NCBI GenBank assembly: GCA_018292915.2
Contig: JACVVK020000170.1
Location: 452,501-516,500 of the forward strand
Source: Batillaria attramentaria
Lineage: Eukaryota; Mollusca; Gastropoda; Batillariidae
DNA: 64,000 nucleotides
Direction of reading: 5' to 3'
Shown: one piece after another, positions 34,547-42,493 of the stretch
Position numbering within the stretch: position 1 is the stretch's first letter
Layout of the letters: each line of letters starts with the position of its first letter
Notes under the pieces: generated by a model
The model's database searches: none
The model's input: only the letters and a program-made list of their open reading frames with translations
What the model was told of the DNA's origin: nothing
Made by a program: the position numbers and the translations under genes

Positions 34547-36847
34547 GTGTAGTTATAGAAGACAGAGAAACAGTTGGGTCACCTTGCTGGATAGTATGTT
34601 CTGCAGAACTTTCTCATTACAGTATGTAGTTTCATCATCAATGGTTCTCTTTTTCTGAAGGAGAAAAAACAAAACAAAAAACACTTAAACCCAATTTCAA
34701 CTCTGATGTCATTTAACGCTGGTCTTGCTGAATTATTGTCTTACAGAAATTAGAAATTTGGAAATTTGTCTTAATACTCTCAACCGTGCGCATCTTCAAC
34801 ATCCGATGGCCAGAGAAGATCCGAAACAAAGAGCTATGGGAGCGAGCGGGACAGGAACCAGTGGCCAAGCAGATCCTGCGGAGGAAGTGGAGCTGGATTG
34901 GACACACCCTCAGGAAGCCAGCATCCAGCATCACTCACCAAGCCTTGACATGGAACCCACAGGGGAAAAGGAAGAGAGGCCGGCCTCGCAACAGCTGGAG
35001 GCGGGACACTGAGGCAGAGCTATGCAAGCAGGGGATCAACTGGACTGGAGTGGAAAGAGTAGCCCAGAACAGAGTGCGATGGCGAAGGGTTGTCGATGGC
35101 CTATGCTCCACGTGGAGCCAGGGGTCTTAGTAGTACTCTCAACCGTACATACATGTCTATGTCAATTATAACTTCTGGCCAACTTTCACAGCTTCGCAGC
35201 CTACTGTCATGCCACTCTGAAGTATGTATTTATAAAAGCAATGAGACTTGGCCAGACTGAATCAGTGAATGACTAAAATTTAAATAAATGAACAAAGCTT
35301 AAGGGAGGTGACTAAACTAAACCTGGTAAAAGGGAAACTCAAAGTCAAAACAGCTTCATTATTTTTACACCACAGGGCTTCAAACATCAGCCGGGTTGCA
35401 CATTTCAGTCTGTCCCAGGACACTGACCTATGAAAATTTCAAATGTCCTATTTTTCCCACCTCATTCATTTTGTCCTATTAAAATTTTTATTGCCACAAA
35501 GTGGCCAGGACACTGTTTCCTATCACTTTGCTGTTTCCAGGACACTTTGTCCTATAGGACTGGAGCTGTGGAAAATGTGCAACCCTGCATCAGTCATACA
35601 AAAATTCAGTCATACACGACTCTGTTCTTACTCGGGACAAATGTTCTATACTGCTACAGTCAGCCAGAACATTTGTCGTTTTACTGTTCCTGCGGATATG
35701 AAGCCATGTAACTAAATCCGCTGATGACTAAATTGATAAATAGAGTTCCAAGGAGGTGTCTGCACTAAGTACAGTAAGTCTGCATCCAGAAAATTTCATT
35801 TCATATAGATTTCAATGCATGTGTCTTACTGGACCGATAACTTTCCACTGCATCATTTCTTCAAGTGATGGAACAGTGCCGTCTGAAGGGGGGATCCACT
35901 CCACTTCCTCATCCAGGATAATCTGAAAATACAGACCCATATTAAATACCCTGGAAGTTCACTACAACTGCAACTTAAAAGTGTTCACATTTAAGCTTCA
36001 CATTCCCTCACTTTTTTTTTCTTTTCTTTTTTAACCTGTTCAGTCTTCTCATACTCTGGTTTCCTTTTCCTTCAATAGTTTTTCAAGGTAAAAATATTAA
36101 TATTATTATGCCATTTCAATTTGATGCCATATTCTGTCACTGTGCAAAACAGGTGCTATTTTTTTTTCTCGTTCTTTCAGGGGTTGTTGTTGTTGTTGTT
36201 TTTTTTATATTTTGTATGTCTCTTTGCATTATTACACATAATTTCTGCATATAACATGCAGGCCAGCTCTGCTTGCTAAGCTATAGAGCTGCTGAGGCAC
36301 ACAACAGTTGCCTGAAAGTGGACAGGAAAAATGTATCACTTTAAAAAGTCACTCAGTGTGCAGCCGAGGATTTCCTTTAAAACATATATAAGTATAGTTG
36401 ACATCAGAATAATGCTAAAATATAGTAGCATCAAATTTATAATAATCCCCGAGACAGAGTTACACTGGCGGTGTGACCTGTACATAACCATACTCCGTAC
36501 CTGTTCTTTTTCAAAGTTCCACTCGATATCTGCTGGTTCAAACCCTTCCACCACATGTCCCAGACCACGTCGCCCACGCTGCTTTGAAGTCTCCACGATT
36601 TGTTGCCTCCCTTGGCCATGTTTTCCAAGACCTGTGCCTTCTGTGTATCCCATCTTGGCCTGTTGGCATCCAGTAGCAGACATTTGTGAATGACTGACTG
36701 CTCAAAACTAGCAGGCTGGTACACTTATTTTAGAAAAGTGGCTAAGTTTACTTAGATAAGCAGGACAGCTTGTGAGATAGGTGGATTATGTTTAAAAGCC
36801 ACTTTCCTAAAATAAGTGTACCAGCCAGTCAGATGCATGGTAGGGTG

Positions 36848-36915
<68 letters not shown>

Positions 36916-39231
36916 TATTTGTTTTTCTTCTTTTTTTTTAATTTGATATTCAGAATTCTTTGAGCTTATGACTAACAGTTTGTGGGTTTCTTTTCATTGT
37001 TTTTTTGTGACCTGAACATCCAAACAGGAAGCCAATTTTGTTTCTCATTTCAACTGAAAACTATAAAATCAGCTCCACTTAATTCAACACTGACTTCCAA
37101 AATTACAACAAATGTAATGCTTCTAAGAGAACTACAGGCATGAGAAAAAAACACAAAAGTTATACGGTACCAATACCTACATATAGTTTAGCTGGCGTCT
37201 ACGAAAGACAACATATGACAGGTAACAGGAACACTAATTATAATTCAAAACTAAGCTTATGAACCAACCATCATTTTCCCAACAACGGAGCTTGTCTGCA
37301 TTTGCGACTTTGCCGCGGTTTTGATGAATTTGGATGGACTGATATCATCATCATCTTCATCGTCATTATCGCTGCCACGATCTTGATGTCGAGTGCGTTT
37401 AGCTGTGGTTTCTGTCTGACTGCGATCCATCCCAGAAGTGTCAAATGTGCGCTTCAGTGCATCGGGTGCCATCTTGACTGCAAATGACTGTTGTGCCATT
37501 TGGCCAAAAGACGGGCGTTCCTCCACCTCTTCCTCAGAATCTGGGGAAAAAAGTACAAGAATAACACGTATATAAATATAAATAGGTATGTATACAAATT
37601 GATAGTCAGTTTCACCAGTGTATGTCTGTTTAGTTTGTAAAATGTGCGTGAGTGTCGGTGAGTGATTGGCGCATTGAGTTTATGCCAAAGAAATGCGCCC
37701 TACAAATGCCATTTATTATTATTATTATTATACATAGATCAATAGAGTGTTAGGGTTAATGGTGTATAAATTATTTCTCTTACAGTTACAGTTAGTCTTA
37801 CATCTTAACAACTGCTTGCTTCAGCATTTGTAAAATGGTTCAAAAGACAGTAAGTGACAGATTATTTTTTTTTAAAATCATCATTATATAATTTATATAC
37901 AAGCATGCCAGAATTTGTGGTCATTTCATTCTAAAACAGTACTGGAACTGCAAGAATCATCTTCATTGTAACCAAGCAGCCTCATGCAATATGAAACCAG
38001 TGTGGGTTGTTTATGACAAAAGAAACAATGTTTATACTGTAAGCAGGGCTCCCTAAACTGTGCGTCTGTGCGTAATTTACGCACTAAAGTAAAAATTTAC
38101 GTCCAAAAAAAAATTCGAGGGGGTACGTTGAAGCATTATGAACGCGATCTGTGCTTAGCTTGACGCACTACCTCTGCACTACCGTGCGTACGCCTATAGG
38201 CGTGTGATCGAATGGCCGCGTTCAGTTCGGTTGTTTTTGGTTCTGTTTAACGCTCGCAGGCGTTAACTGTCTACTGCTGCAGATCGGCGGCTTCTACAGC
38301 CACTCGTGCGTAGTGAACGTGCCCCATCTTTTCCCTCTGCACACTCAGTGAAACATCCCGGCAGCATACGTGCGATGTTGAAACCATGGACGAAAGATTT
38401 TAGACCCAGTGCTCTTGTTACCGATCGGATTCGCTTTCTCTGTGACGAATCATGCCACCGAAAAAAGTGAAAGTTCAAAAGACTATGGACTTTTTCGTCA
38501 GTGGAAAAGTTGTGAAGGGGCTCGAGCCCTCACCCGGCAGCGGGTGCACTTCGGCGTCGCATAGCTACGATTCAGACGTCGCATCAGAGTCGGCACAGAG
38601 CAGCAAAACTCAGTGTACAAAACTGAATTGTACCCACTTCATTTAATCATATGATTTGAAGTTGATAAAATTCAGTTTTGCACACACACACACACACACA
38701 CTTTATGTGTTCAGCAGTATTTACTGAATTTATAATTCCATGCACTAAAAACTTGAGAAATGATTCTGACCCTTTAAAAATTGAAAGTGGAGGTACAACG
38801 ACCCCCTAAAATTTTGAACTGGGGGTCAGTGGACCCTTTAGGTCTGTAGCTTTTAGGGAGCCCTGGTAAGGAAAAATAATAGTAATACAATGTAACTTGT
38901 CACCATGATCCATAGAGGGTAACGAAAGCAAGGCAACTTTGGTACCCAACTTGCCTGTGTGCATTGCCATGCAATTTTACAAGCCCTTCCTTTCCCTTAT
39001 TTCCAAATTAAGAGTTAGCGTAAAGGCTGTCTGTCTCTAAAGTCTAGGTAGGGGATTTTTCTGTTGGCAAATCTATGTGCGTTCGAAATGACTAGACTCG
39101 CGAGCTTCCAAGAAAAGAACTGCGAACACATTGATGGTGTGCACCCGATTGTATGCCTGCACTGAACTAATCTAACTTTGTAGGAGGAAAACTACATTTA
39201 TAAATTACATCTGACCTGATAAACGACTCAT
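19085..39231 (-). CDS. CMTR1: Cap-specific mRNA 2'-O-methyltransferase 1
   Basis: Methylates the ribose of the first transcribed nucleotide of capped mRNA in the nucleus. 22 exons from the ATG at 39231: 39231-39216, 37540-37265, 36697-36501, 35922-35830, 34654-34583, 34173-34079, 33735-33663, 33473-33281, 32422-32304, 30842-30746, 29749-29617, 28138-27953, 26694-26638, 26004-25947, 25214-25146, 24622-24488, 23619-23494, 22885-22794, 21163-21047, 20634-20522, 19591-19480, 19214-19085. All phases join, giving 852 residues (human 835). An acidic N terminus with basic KRTRHQDR is followed by a G-patch (about 103-150, [11 protein letters not shown]). The SAM motif is [16 protein letters not shown] near 287-302. 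The catalytic Lys-Asp-Lys are at about K254 (AAMKMANMD), D377 (HFVMADG) and K417 ([12 protein letters not shown]). A WW-like segment lies at about 773-805. The 16-nt coding first exon is tiny but in phase. The introns hold SINEs, LINEs and a hAT remnant. The exact border of exon 2 (37265 or 37268) is chosen by phase. Confidence 0.96.
20770..20975 (+). mobile_element. SINE B, internally deleted
   Basis: The head GCCCCCGTAGTGTAGTGG and the 3' part (CACTGGAACTGGCAAAAGAG, then GTTGGGGCAG) match the copy at 7941-8427. The middle third is missing after GACCCGGGTTCTCC. It lies in the CMTR1 intron between the exons at 21047 and 20634, followed by a CA run (20981-21041) that touches the donor side of exon 21163-21047. 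Confidence 0.8.
21627..22020. mobile_element. Harbinger-like MITE, related but older
   Basis: The left end is GGTCATGTCACACGAG and the right end CAGTGTGACATCGCC, imperfect reverse complements. The flanks are ATA and TTA, consistent with a decayed TWA duplication. The termini resemble those of the 13052 and 13632 copies (GGC..GATG..CACACGA). About 394 bp, in a CMTR1 intron, with no frame. Confidence 0.7.
22447..22578. repeat. Near-perfect hairpin, about 59-bp arms
   Basis: GGTGCCCCCGATTA at 22448 is mirrored by TAATCGGGGGCACC at the right end. The arms match almost throughout (CGACCGTAAAACTGC / GCAGTTTTACGGTCG) around a loop of about 12 nt. It could be a tiny fold-back transposon. It lies in the CMTR1 intron between exons 22794 and 21163. 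Confidence 0.85.
24160..24481 (+). mobile_element. LINE 3' fragment abutting a CMTR1 splice donor
   Basis: The frame [16 protein letters not shown] then [15 protein letters not shown] ends at a stop near 24292. A GT run and a 3' tail (TTTGCGCTACATAAG then (TTA)n) follow. The tail stops at about 24481, six bases from the minus-strand donor GTAGGT (24487-24482) of the CMTR1 exon 24622-24488. Confidence 0.78.
27470..27765 (+). repeat. Dispersed repeat of about 300 bp, copy 1
   Basis: Contains GAGTGCCGCCATGTTTTG and GGGAGTTGCTTCCCTTAGAC. A same-orientation copy lies at 28820-29345. The two flank CMTR1 exon 28138-27953. No coding frame; unclassified. Confidence 0.8.
28186..28612 (+). mobile_element. 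LINE 3' fragment with C-terminal Cys/His knuckle
   Basis: A frame from about 28200 reads [20 protein letters not shown], the CxxC-GDExH-C pattern found near the end of many LINE reverse transcriptases. It stops at about 28438. The 3' end at about 28590-28607 is AATCTTGAATCTTG, a pentamer/hexamer LINE tail. 50 bp beyond CMTR1 exon 28138. Confidence 0.78.
28820..29345 (+). repeat. Dispersed repeat copy 2, interrupted
   Basis: Same sequence as 27470-27765, including GGGAGTTGCTTCCCTTAGAC, but split after GCACATGCAATGTTA by a 229-bp insertion (29090-29318). It then resumes with TTACACTTGTC and TGGGTTTTGAAATC. After it, the motif CCGCATATGCGGCCGTTC occurs twice (about 29351 and 29396). Confidence 0.8.
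29090..29318. mobile_element. Harbinger-like MITE inside a repeat
   Basis: Comparing repeat copies 1 and 2 defines an exact insertion with TTA on both sides (29087-29089 and 29319-29321). It starts GGGCCGTTGCTACACG and ends CGTGTAACCATGCGCT, imperfect inverted ends. The interior is GC-rich (CTGGTGCCGGCGCGGG) with no frame. The TTA duplication and GGGC start fit PIF/Harbinger. Confidence 0.8.
29854..29924. repeat. (GT)n microsatellite, one of many
   Basis: A long GT run lies just outside CMTR1 exon 29749-29617. Comparable runs not listed separately: GT at 17701, 23089, 36851 and 57931; CA at 16535, 17252, 34488, 56715, 60415 and 61630; poly(C) at 27177 and 44797. None carries coding signal. 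Confidence 0.95.
30217..30558 (+). mobile_element. SINE C, second long copy
   Basis: GTGTCGGTGGTCTAGTGG, then B-box GGGTTCGAGTCCCAC, then CCACGTGATTGTAATGTG, and a tail ending ATTATCATCATTATTATT. Compared with 6341-6749 it has an internal deletion of about 60 bp after GGCACCGAT. It lies in the CMTR1 intron between exons 30746 and 29749. Confidence 0.85.
31832..32203. mobile_element. MITE, CAGGCTGGGGAA family, copy 2
   Basis: Ends are CAGGCTGGGGAATTG and TTCCCCAGCCTG. Flanks are AAACAC (left) and AAACAT (right), a 6-bp duplication with one mismatch, matching the pattern at 11819-12184. It lies 100 bp from CMTR1 exon 32422-32304. No coding frame. Confidence 0.87.
32500..33222 (-). mobile_element. 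SINE B split by an inverted-repeat element
   Basis: Two SINE B parts (about 32500-32626 with GCACCTGCGATCATCCAC, and 33080-33222 with GTGGCAACACAAAAGCC) are continuous if 32627-33079 is removed. The tRNA-like head at the right end is decayed. Minus orientation, like 7941-8427. Confidence 0.8.
32627..33079. mobile_element. 453-bp inverted-repeat element in a SINE
   Basis: It starts CAGACCTGCCTACCC and ends with the exact reverse complement GGGTAGGCAGGTCTG. AAAGTT flanks both sides (32621-32626 and 33080-33085, the first base shared with a possible longer end). The interrupted SINE B gives the empty site. The interior has repeated AAATGAGTAGT and no transposase. Confidence 0.9.
34775..35131 (+). 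mobile_element. LINE 3' fragment, intact C-terminal frame
   Basis: One open frame reads [32 protein letters not shown], then [20 protein letters not shown], and stops at 35128-35130. This is the well-known C-terminal text of RTE/CR1-like LINE polyproteins. There are no internal stops over about 115 codons, so the insertion may be fairly young. It lies in the CMTR1 intron between exons 35830 and 34654. Confidence 0.82.
35388..35587. mobile_element. 200-bp inverted-repeat MITE
   Basis: The left end is CAGCCGGGTTGCACATTTC and the right end GAAAATGTGCAACCCTG. The interior repeats CAGGACACT and TCCTAT several times. The CAG start suggests hAT, but the target duplication is not clear. CMTR1 intron. 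Confidence 0.7.
36708..36827. repeat. Inverted repeat next to a CMTR1 splice acceptor
   Basis: GGCTGGTACACTTATTTTAG (36714) is mirrored by CTAAAATAAGTGTACCAGCC (ending 36827), about 30-bp arms around a loop of about 53 nt. One arm begins within about 15 bases of the start of exon 36697-36501 on the transcript side. Confidence 0.85.
37630..37731 (+). mobile_element. LINE or SINE 3' tail
   Basis: GTGATTGGCGCATTGAG then CTACAAATGCCATTTATT and (ATT)n is a 3' end also seen at about 51120-51168. No coding part. Lies 90 bp upstream (transcript sense) of CMTR1 exon 37540. Confidence 0.55.
38044..38865 (+). mobile_element. Non-autonomous hAT-like element
   Basis: It starts CAGGGCTCCCTAAA and ends TTTTAGGGAGCCCTG, with GTAAG on both sides (38039-38043 and 38866-38870), a 5-bp duplication. 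On +, a 64-codon frame (38452-38646) begins [18 protein letters not shown], a basic, FF-containing start like the N-termini of hAT transposases, then stops. 822 bp, in CMTR1 intron 1. Most of the transposase is absent. Confidence 0.85.
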
Positions 39232-39622
39232 TTTGTCCGTTTCTCTGATCAAACAATAGCCAGCTACGTTCGCAGATCAAATGACACGAAACCGAAAACA
39301 CTTTTCCGCGTCCGGAAGTGATTTTTTGTGTTGCGCCCCCTTGCAAGGGAGTAAACGTTATCGTGTAGAAGAAATTTCAGTGTATGTTCCTTTTGAGGAT
39401 ACAAACTCTTAATGTTGTGTAGTAGCTGTACTTAGAACATATATTAGATTGGATAAATTATGTCAGTTAACAGGAGTAAGATGAAACAGGAATAATTTGT
39501 CGTGTTCAAAGTTCAGCAACTTAGAACTACTCCCTCCGAGGAAATTCGTCTGTTATTTCCTCTCTGAGCAGCCTTTCTCACCTCCTGCGGAAAAGTCTGT
39601 TCCCTGTTCAGACGATCTTCAG
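39232..39622. promoter_or_regulatory. CMTR1/ACTMAP divergent promoter region
   Basis: 391 bp separate the CMTR1 start codon (minus, 39231) from the chosen ACTMAP start (plus, 39623). TCCGGAAGTG at 39311-39320 is a consensus ETS-family site, common in TATA-less housekeeping promoters. No convincing TATA box was seen on either side. Shared use by both genes is inferred from the geometry. Confidence 0.6.
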
Positions 39623-42493
39623 ATGCCTTCTTTGCCACCACCTGCACCACCACCACCACCCCCGCCTCCCCCATCTGCTCCACCGCCGCCTGCATTATTA
39701 TTCTCCTCTGAGAAAGCAAAGGCAGGGGGAATAGTTTTGGAAGAGTCTTCCTCCTACAGACAGGCGGTGCTTGACGCTGTAGCCCAGTGCGGGGCATATC
39801 TCATAGAAAGGTAACAGAAGGACAGCATCCATAGTAAACCCGACATTGTGAATATATACAGTTACATATGTACGTTTCCTGCACAATTTTGATATACATT
39901 TACATTAGCTGAGAGTTCAGGAGTGTTAATTTCCCTTTCATTTAAATCCTTTTTTGTTTTACCCACACACAGGCATGGCGAGAGATATGAACAGGACATC
40001 AGATACCTGGCGTTCTACAGGCCTGTGGTTCCAGTTATTCAGAGTGGACCTTTGTAAGTGAACCATTTCATGGTTAGGGGGTGGAAGAGAGGAAACAACG
40101 GCCTCAGTGCCAAAATATATCTGTACATGTACGCACAATACCAGTTCATAAATAACTTATGCATGGAGTTCTGTATTCCTACCATCAATTGTAATAAATA
40201 CTTTCTGATTTTGCCATCATTGAACATGCATTTTATGACATGATATGACCAGTGCATAGACCCAGTTAACCTTTCACATGTTGCACCTGTGAATTGATGT
40301 ATTTGAATTCATATACATGTATGTAATTATGGTATGGACATTTCGTACAGAATTTTTTAACCCTTGGCAGATGCGGACTTGTTGCCCTGGCAATGGCAGC
40401 TCCACTGACTGGAGCGGAGGGAGTGACGGCTGAATCATTGCTAGAGCAGGCCCGCAGTCGAGGATACACCTTGCAGGGCGAGATGTTTTCAGGTACTTGT
40501 ACTGGTACCATGGTGCACCCCCTCCCAGTCCCTTCGCTTATCAGTTGATACACGCAAATTCCGTCTCCCACACTCAAACTCGAAAACATATGGTGAACGT
40601 TCCTTCTCTTGTTTCGGCCCCTGAGTGTGGAACCCCTTGCCTGCCTCCGTCATTCCCCATTCCTCTGTCCAGCTGCAAGTCCCATCTAAAAACCCATCTC
40701 TTTCATGAAGCGTTTGATCAATCTGTCCCAATTGTGTGTGTATATGTGTGTGTGTGTGGGGGGGTGGGGGGGGGGGGGAGGCGGGGGAGTACTAATTGTA
40801 GTTGTTGTGTTCTTGGTGTATATGTGTGTGTGTGTCTGTTAAGCGCCTAGAGCTCGTAGAATAGGCGCTCAAAAATCACCACTATTATCATTATTATTGC
40901 AATGGTCAGTCACGTATCGTGATGGTGACAGCAAACATCATGTAGCAAGTCACCACTGACATGACCATTTAGGATTCATACATGCATCATGGTGGAAGAC
41001 ACCATCTGGTTATGATCTTTGTATGATGTTTGTATGCATTATTGTTGAAGATGCTACAGAAGCTTGTCTAGTTTTGATGACCAGATACTTCATGTACAAA
41101 GTCAGTGTAATGATGGTCACATTCACCTTTGACCATGTCCACAGGTCACACATGGACAATGATAAATGTGCTGGTGATACACATGGAGGCAGAAGGATTG
41201 TCCTGTCATTTATCTGGTCCTATATAGTATTGTGGTACTGTATGTCCATGCTACGTCCCAGCTAGTTTTGCAGTACACTAGCGACTTCTCAAAGCGTGTC
41301 GTGCTGTGTAGGCCTGTCCTTTACAAGAGCCATGCTTATACATGTGTGTTTATTTCTTTACCAGTGGATTCCATGTGTGAACTTGCCAAATCAACTGTCC
41401 TCAGCCCTTACAGCGCCGAAGTCTTGAACAAGGCTAACCACATGGATGTGCTGAAATGTCTGCTGAATGATGAAATGTTATTGGTGCCGTATCCTTTTGT
41501 AAACAGTGACCAGTGTTCTTGTGGAATTTTAGGGTTACTTGATTTGAGAATAGCACAAGACGGCATGCGTTGTATACTTCTGCTGTGCTATTCTCAAAAA
41601 ATATTCTTAGTGAGTGCATTTTACTGACAATTTTTGTTGCTGTGTGGTGTGTATCAGTATGAATACAAAGAAAATTGATATTGTGTGTACTTTGGAAACC
41701 TTGACCTGTGGCCAGTTATGATGCAGACAAAAACCACAGTCCCTGTTTGATGAAAGGACACAAAGCTCACTGGATGCTTATCACAGGTGAGATAAACGTA
41801 GACAATGAATTCTCAGAACTAGACTTCTGGACAAGTAATACTGTCATCATGGCTATGTTGTAACCAAACTGTGACGTGTCACACTCTGCCGCGAATTAGT
41901 CTTTGTCGCTGACGCGGCGTTAAGCCTTAAAATACTCACTCACGTGTCACACTCGTCCACAAAAAGGAGCATACTTCCACCTGTGTTTGCATTTACTGCC
42001 AGTCCTCTAGTTTTTCATTTTAGAGGGAAGAAAAAAAATTTTTTTTTTTTTCAGCGACAACTGAACAAGGGACATTTGTCCTAGCACATTAGGTTTCTTG
42101 GTATGCAATTTCATATTTCATGAGGTTTTCTCCGATACAGGCTTTCTGGTTGCTGTGGAAACTGGAGATCAGGACAAGAGCACCTTCAGCCAGCTTGAAG
42201 AACATGCAGAATATTACCATCCTAGAATGTTTCATCTCTCCACACCCTTGTTAAACGAAGTACTGAAAGATAGACTGGACAAAGTCCGCTGTGTGTTTGT
42301 GTGTGTGCATCAAGGGAAGAGCAGGTATGCGGCTGCATGGCCTCTGCAGGATTTGCTGGACAGTAATGAGAATCTTGTGGAGGTCGGTCCAGAGCGGACA
42401 GGAGACAGTTACGTTGTGCCGCCAGGCAGCCTAAAGGAAGGCCTGTGTGGAAAAATGGTGCGCATTTTCAAGACTGTGTCTCAGCCTTGCTAA
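39623..42493 (+). CDS. ACTMAP: Actin maturation protease
   Basis: Cysteine aminopeptidase-like protease that removes the acetylated N-terminal residue of newly made actin (family formerly called C19orf54/UPF0692), acting in the cytoplasm. Exons 39623-39810, 39973-40053, 40371-40492, 41365-41488, 41716-41786, 42141-42493; phases join to 312 residues. The N terminus is a proline-rich run (about residues 5-30), as in vertebrate members. The catalytic Cys lies in QSGPLCGLVALAMA (C91), with the codon before it split across an intron. GYTLQGEMFS follows, and the His is in MKGHKAHWM (about H190). The C terminus has YVVPPGSLKEGLCG. The open frame extends upstream of 39623 without another ATG, so this Met is taken as start. 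An upstream exon cannot be excluded. A possible poly(A) signal AATAAA is at 42829. Confidence 0.93.
40500..40900 (+). mobile_element. LINE 3' fragment in ACTMAP intron 3
   Basis: Frameshifted reverse-transcriptase C terminus (SCKSHLKTHLFHEAF near 40675-40715). Then a GT/G-rich run and a 3' end TAAGCGCCTAGAGCTCG followed by (ATT)n. It starts eight bases after the donor of exon 40371-40492. Confidence 0.7.

Noticed and set aside
36437..36724. 95-residue minus frame overlapping the CMTR1 G-patch exon
   Set aside because: Shadow frame; the G-patch reading is in another frame and matches the family.
39513..39797. Minus-strand frame opposite the ACTMAP proline-rich exon
   Set aside because: Antisense shadow of a GC-rich proline repeat.
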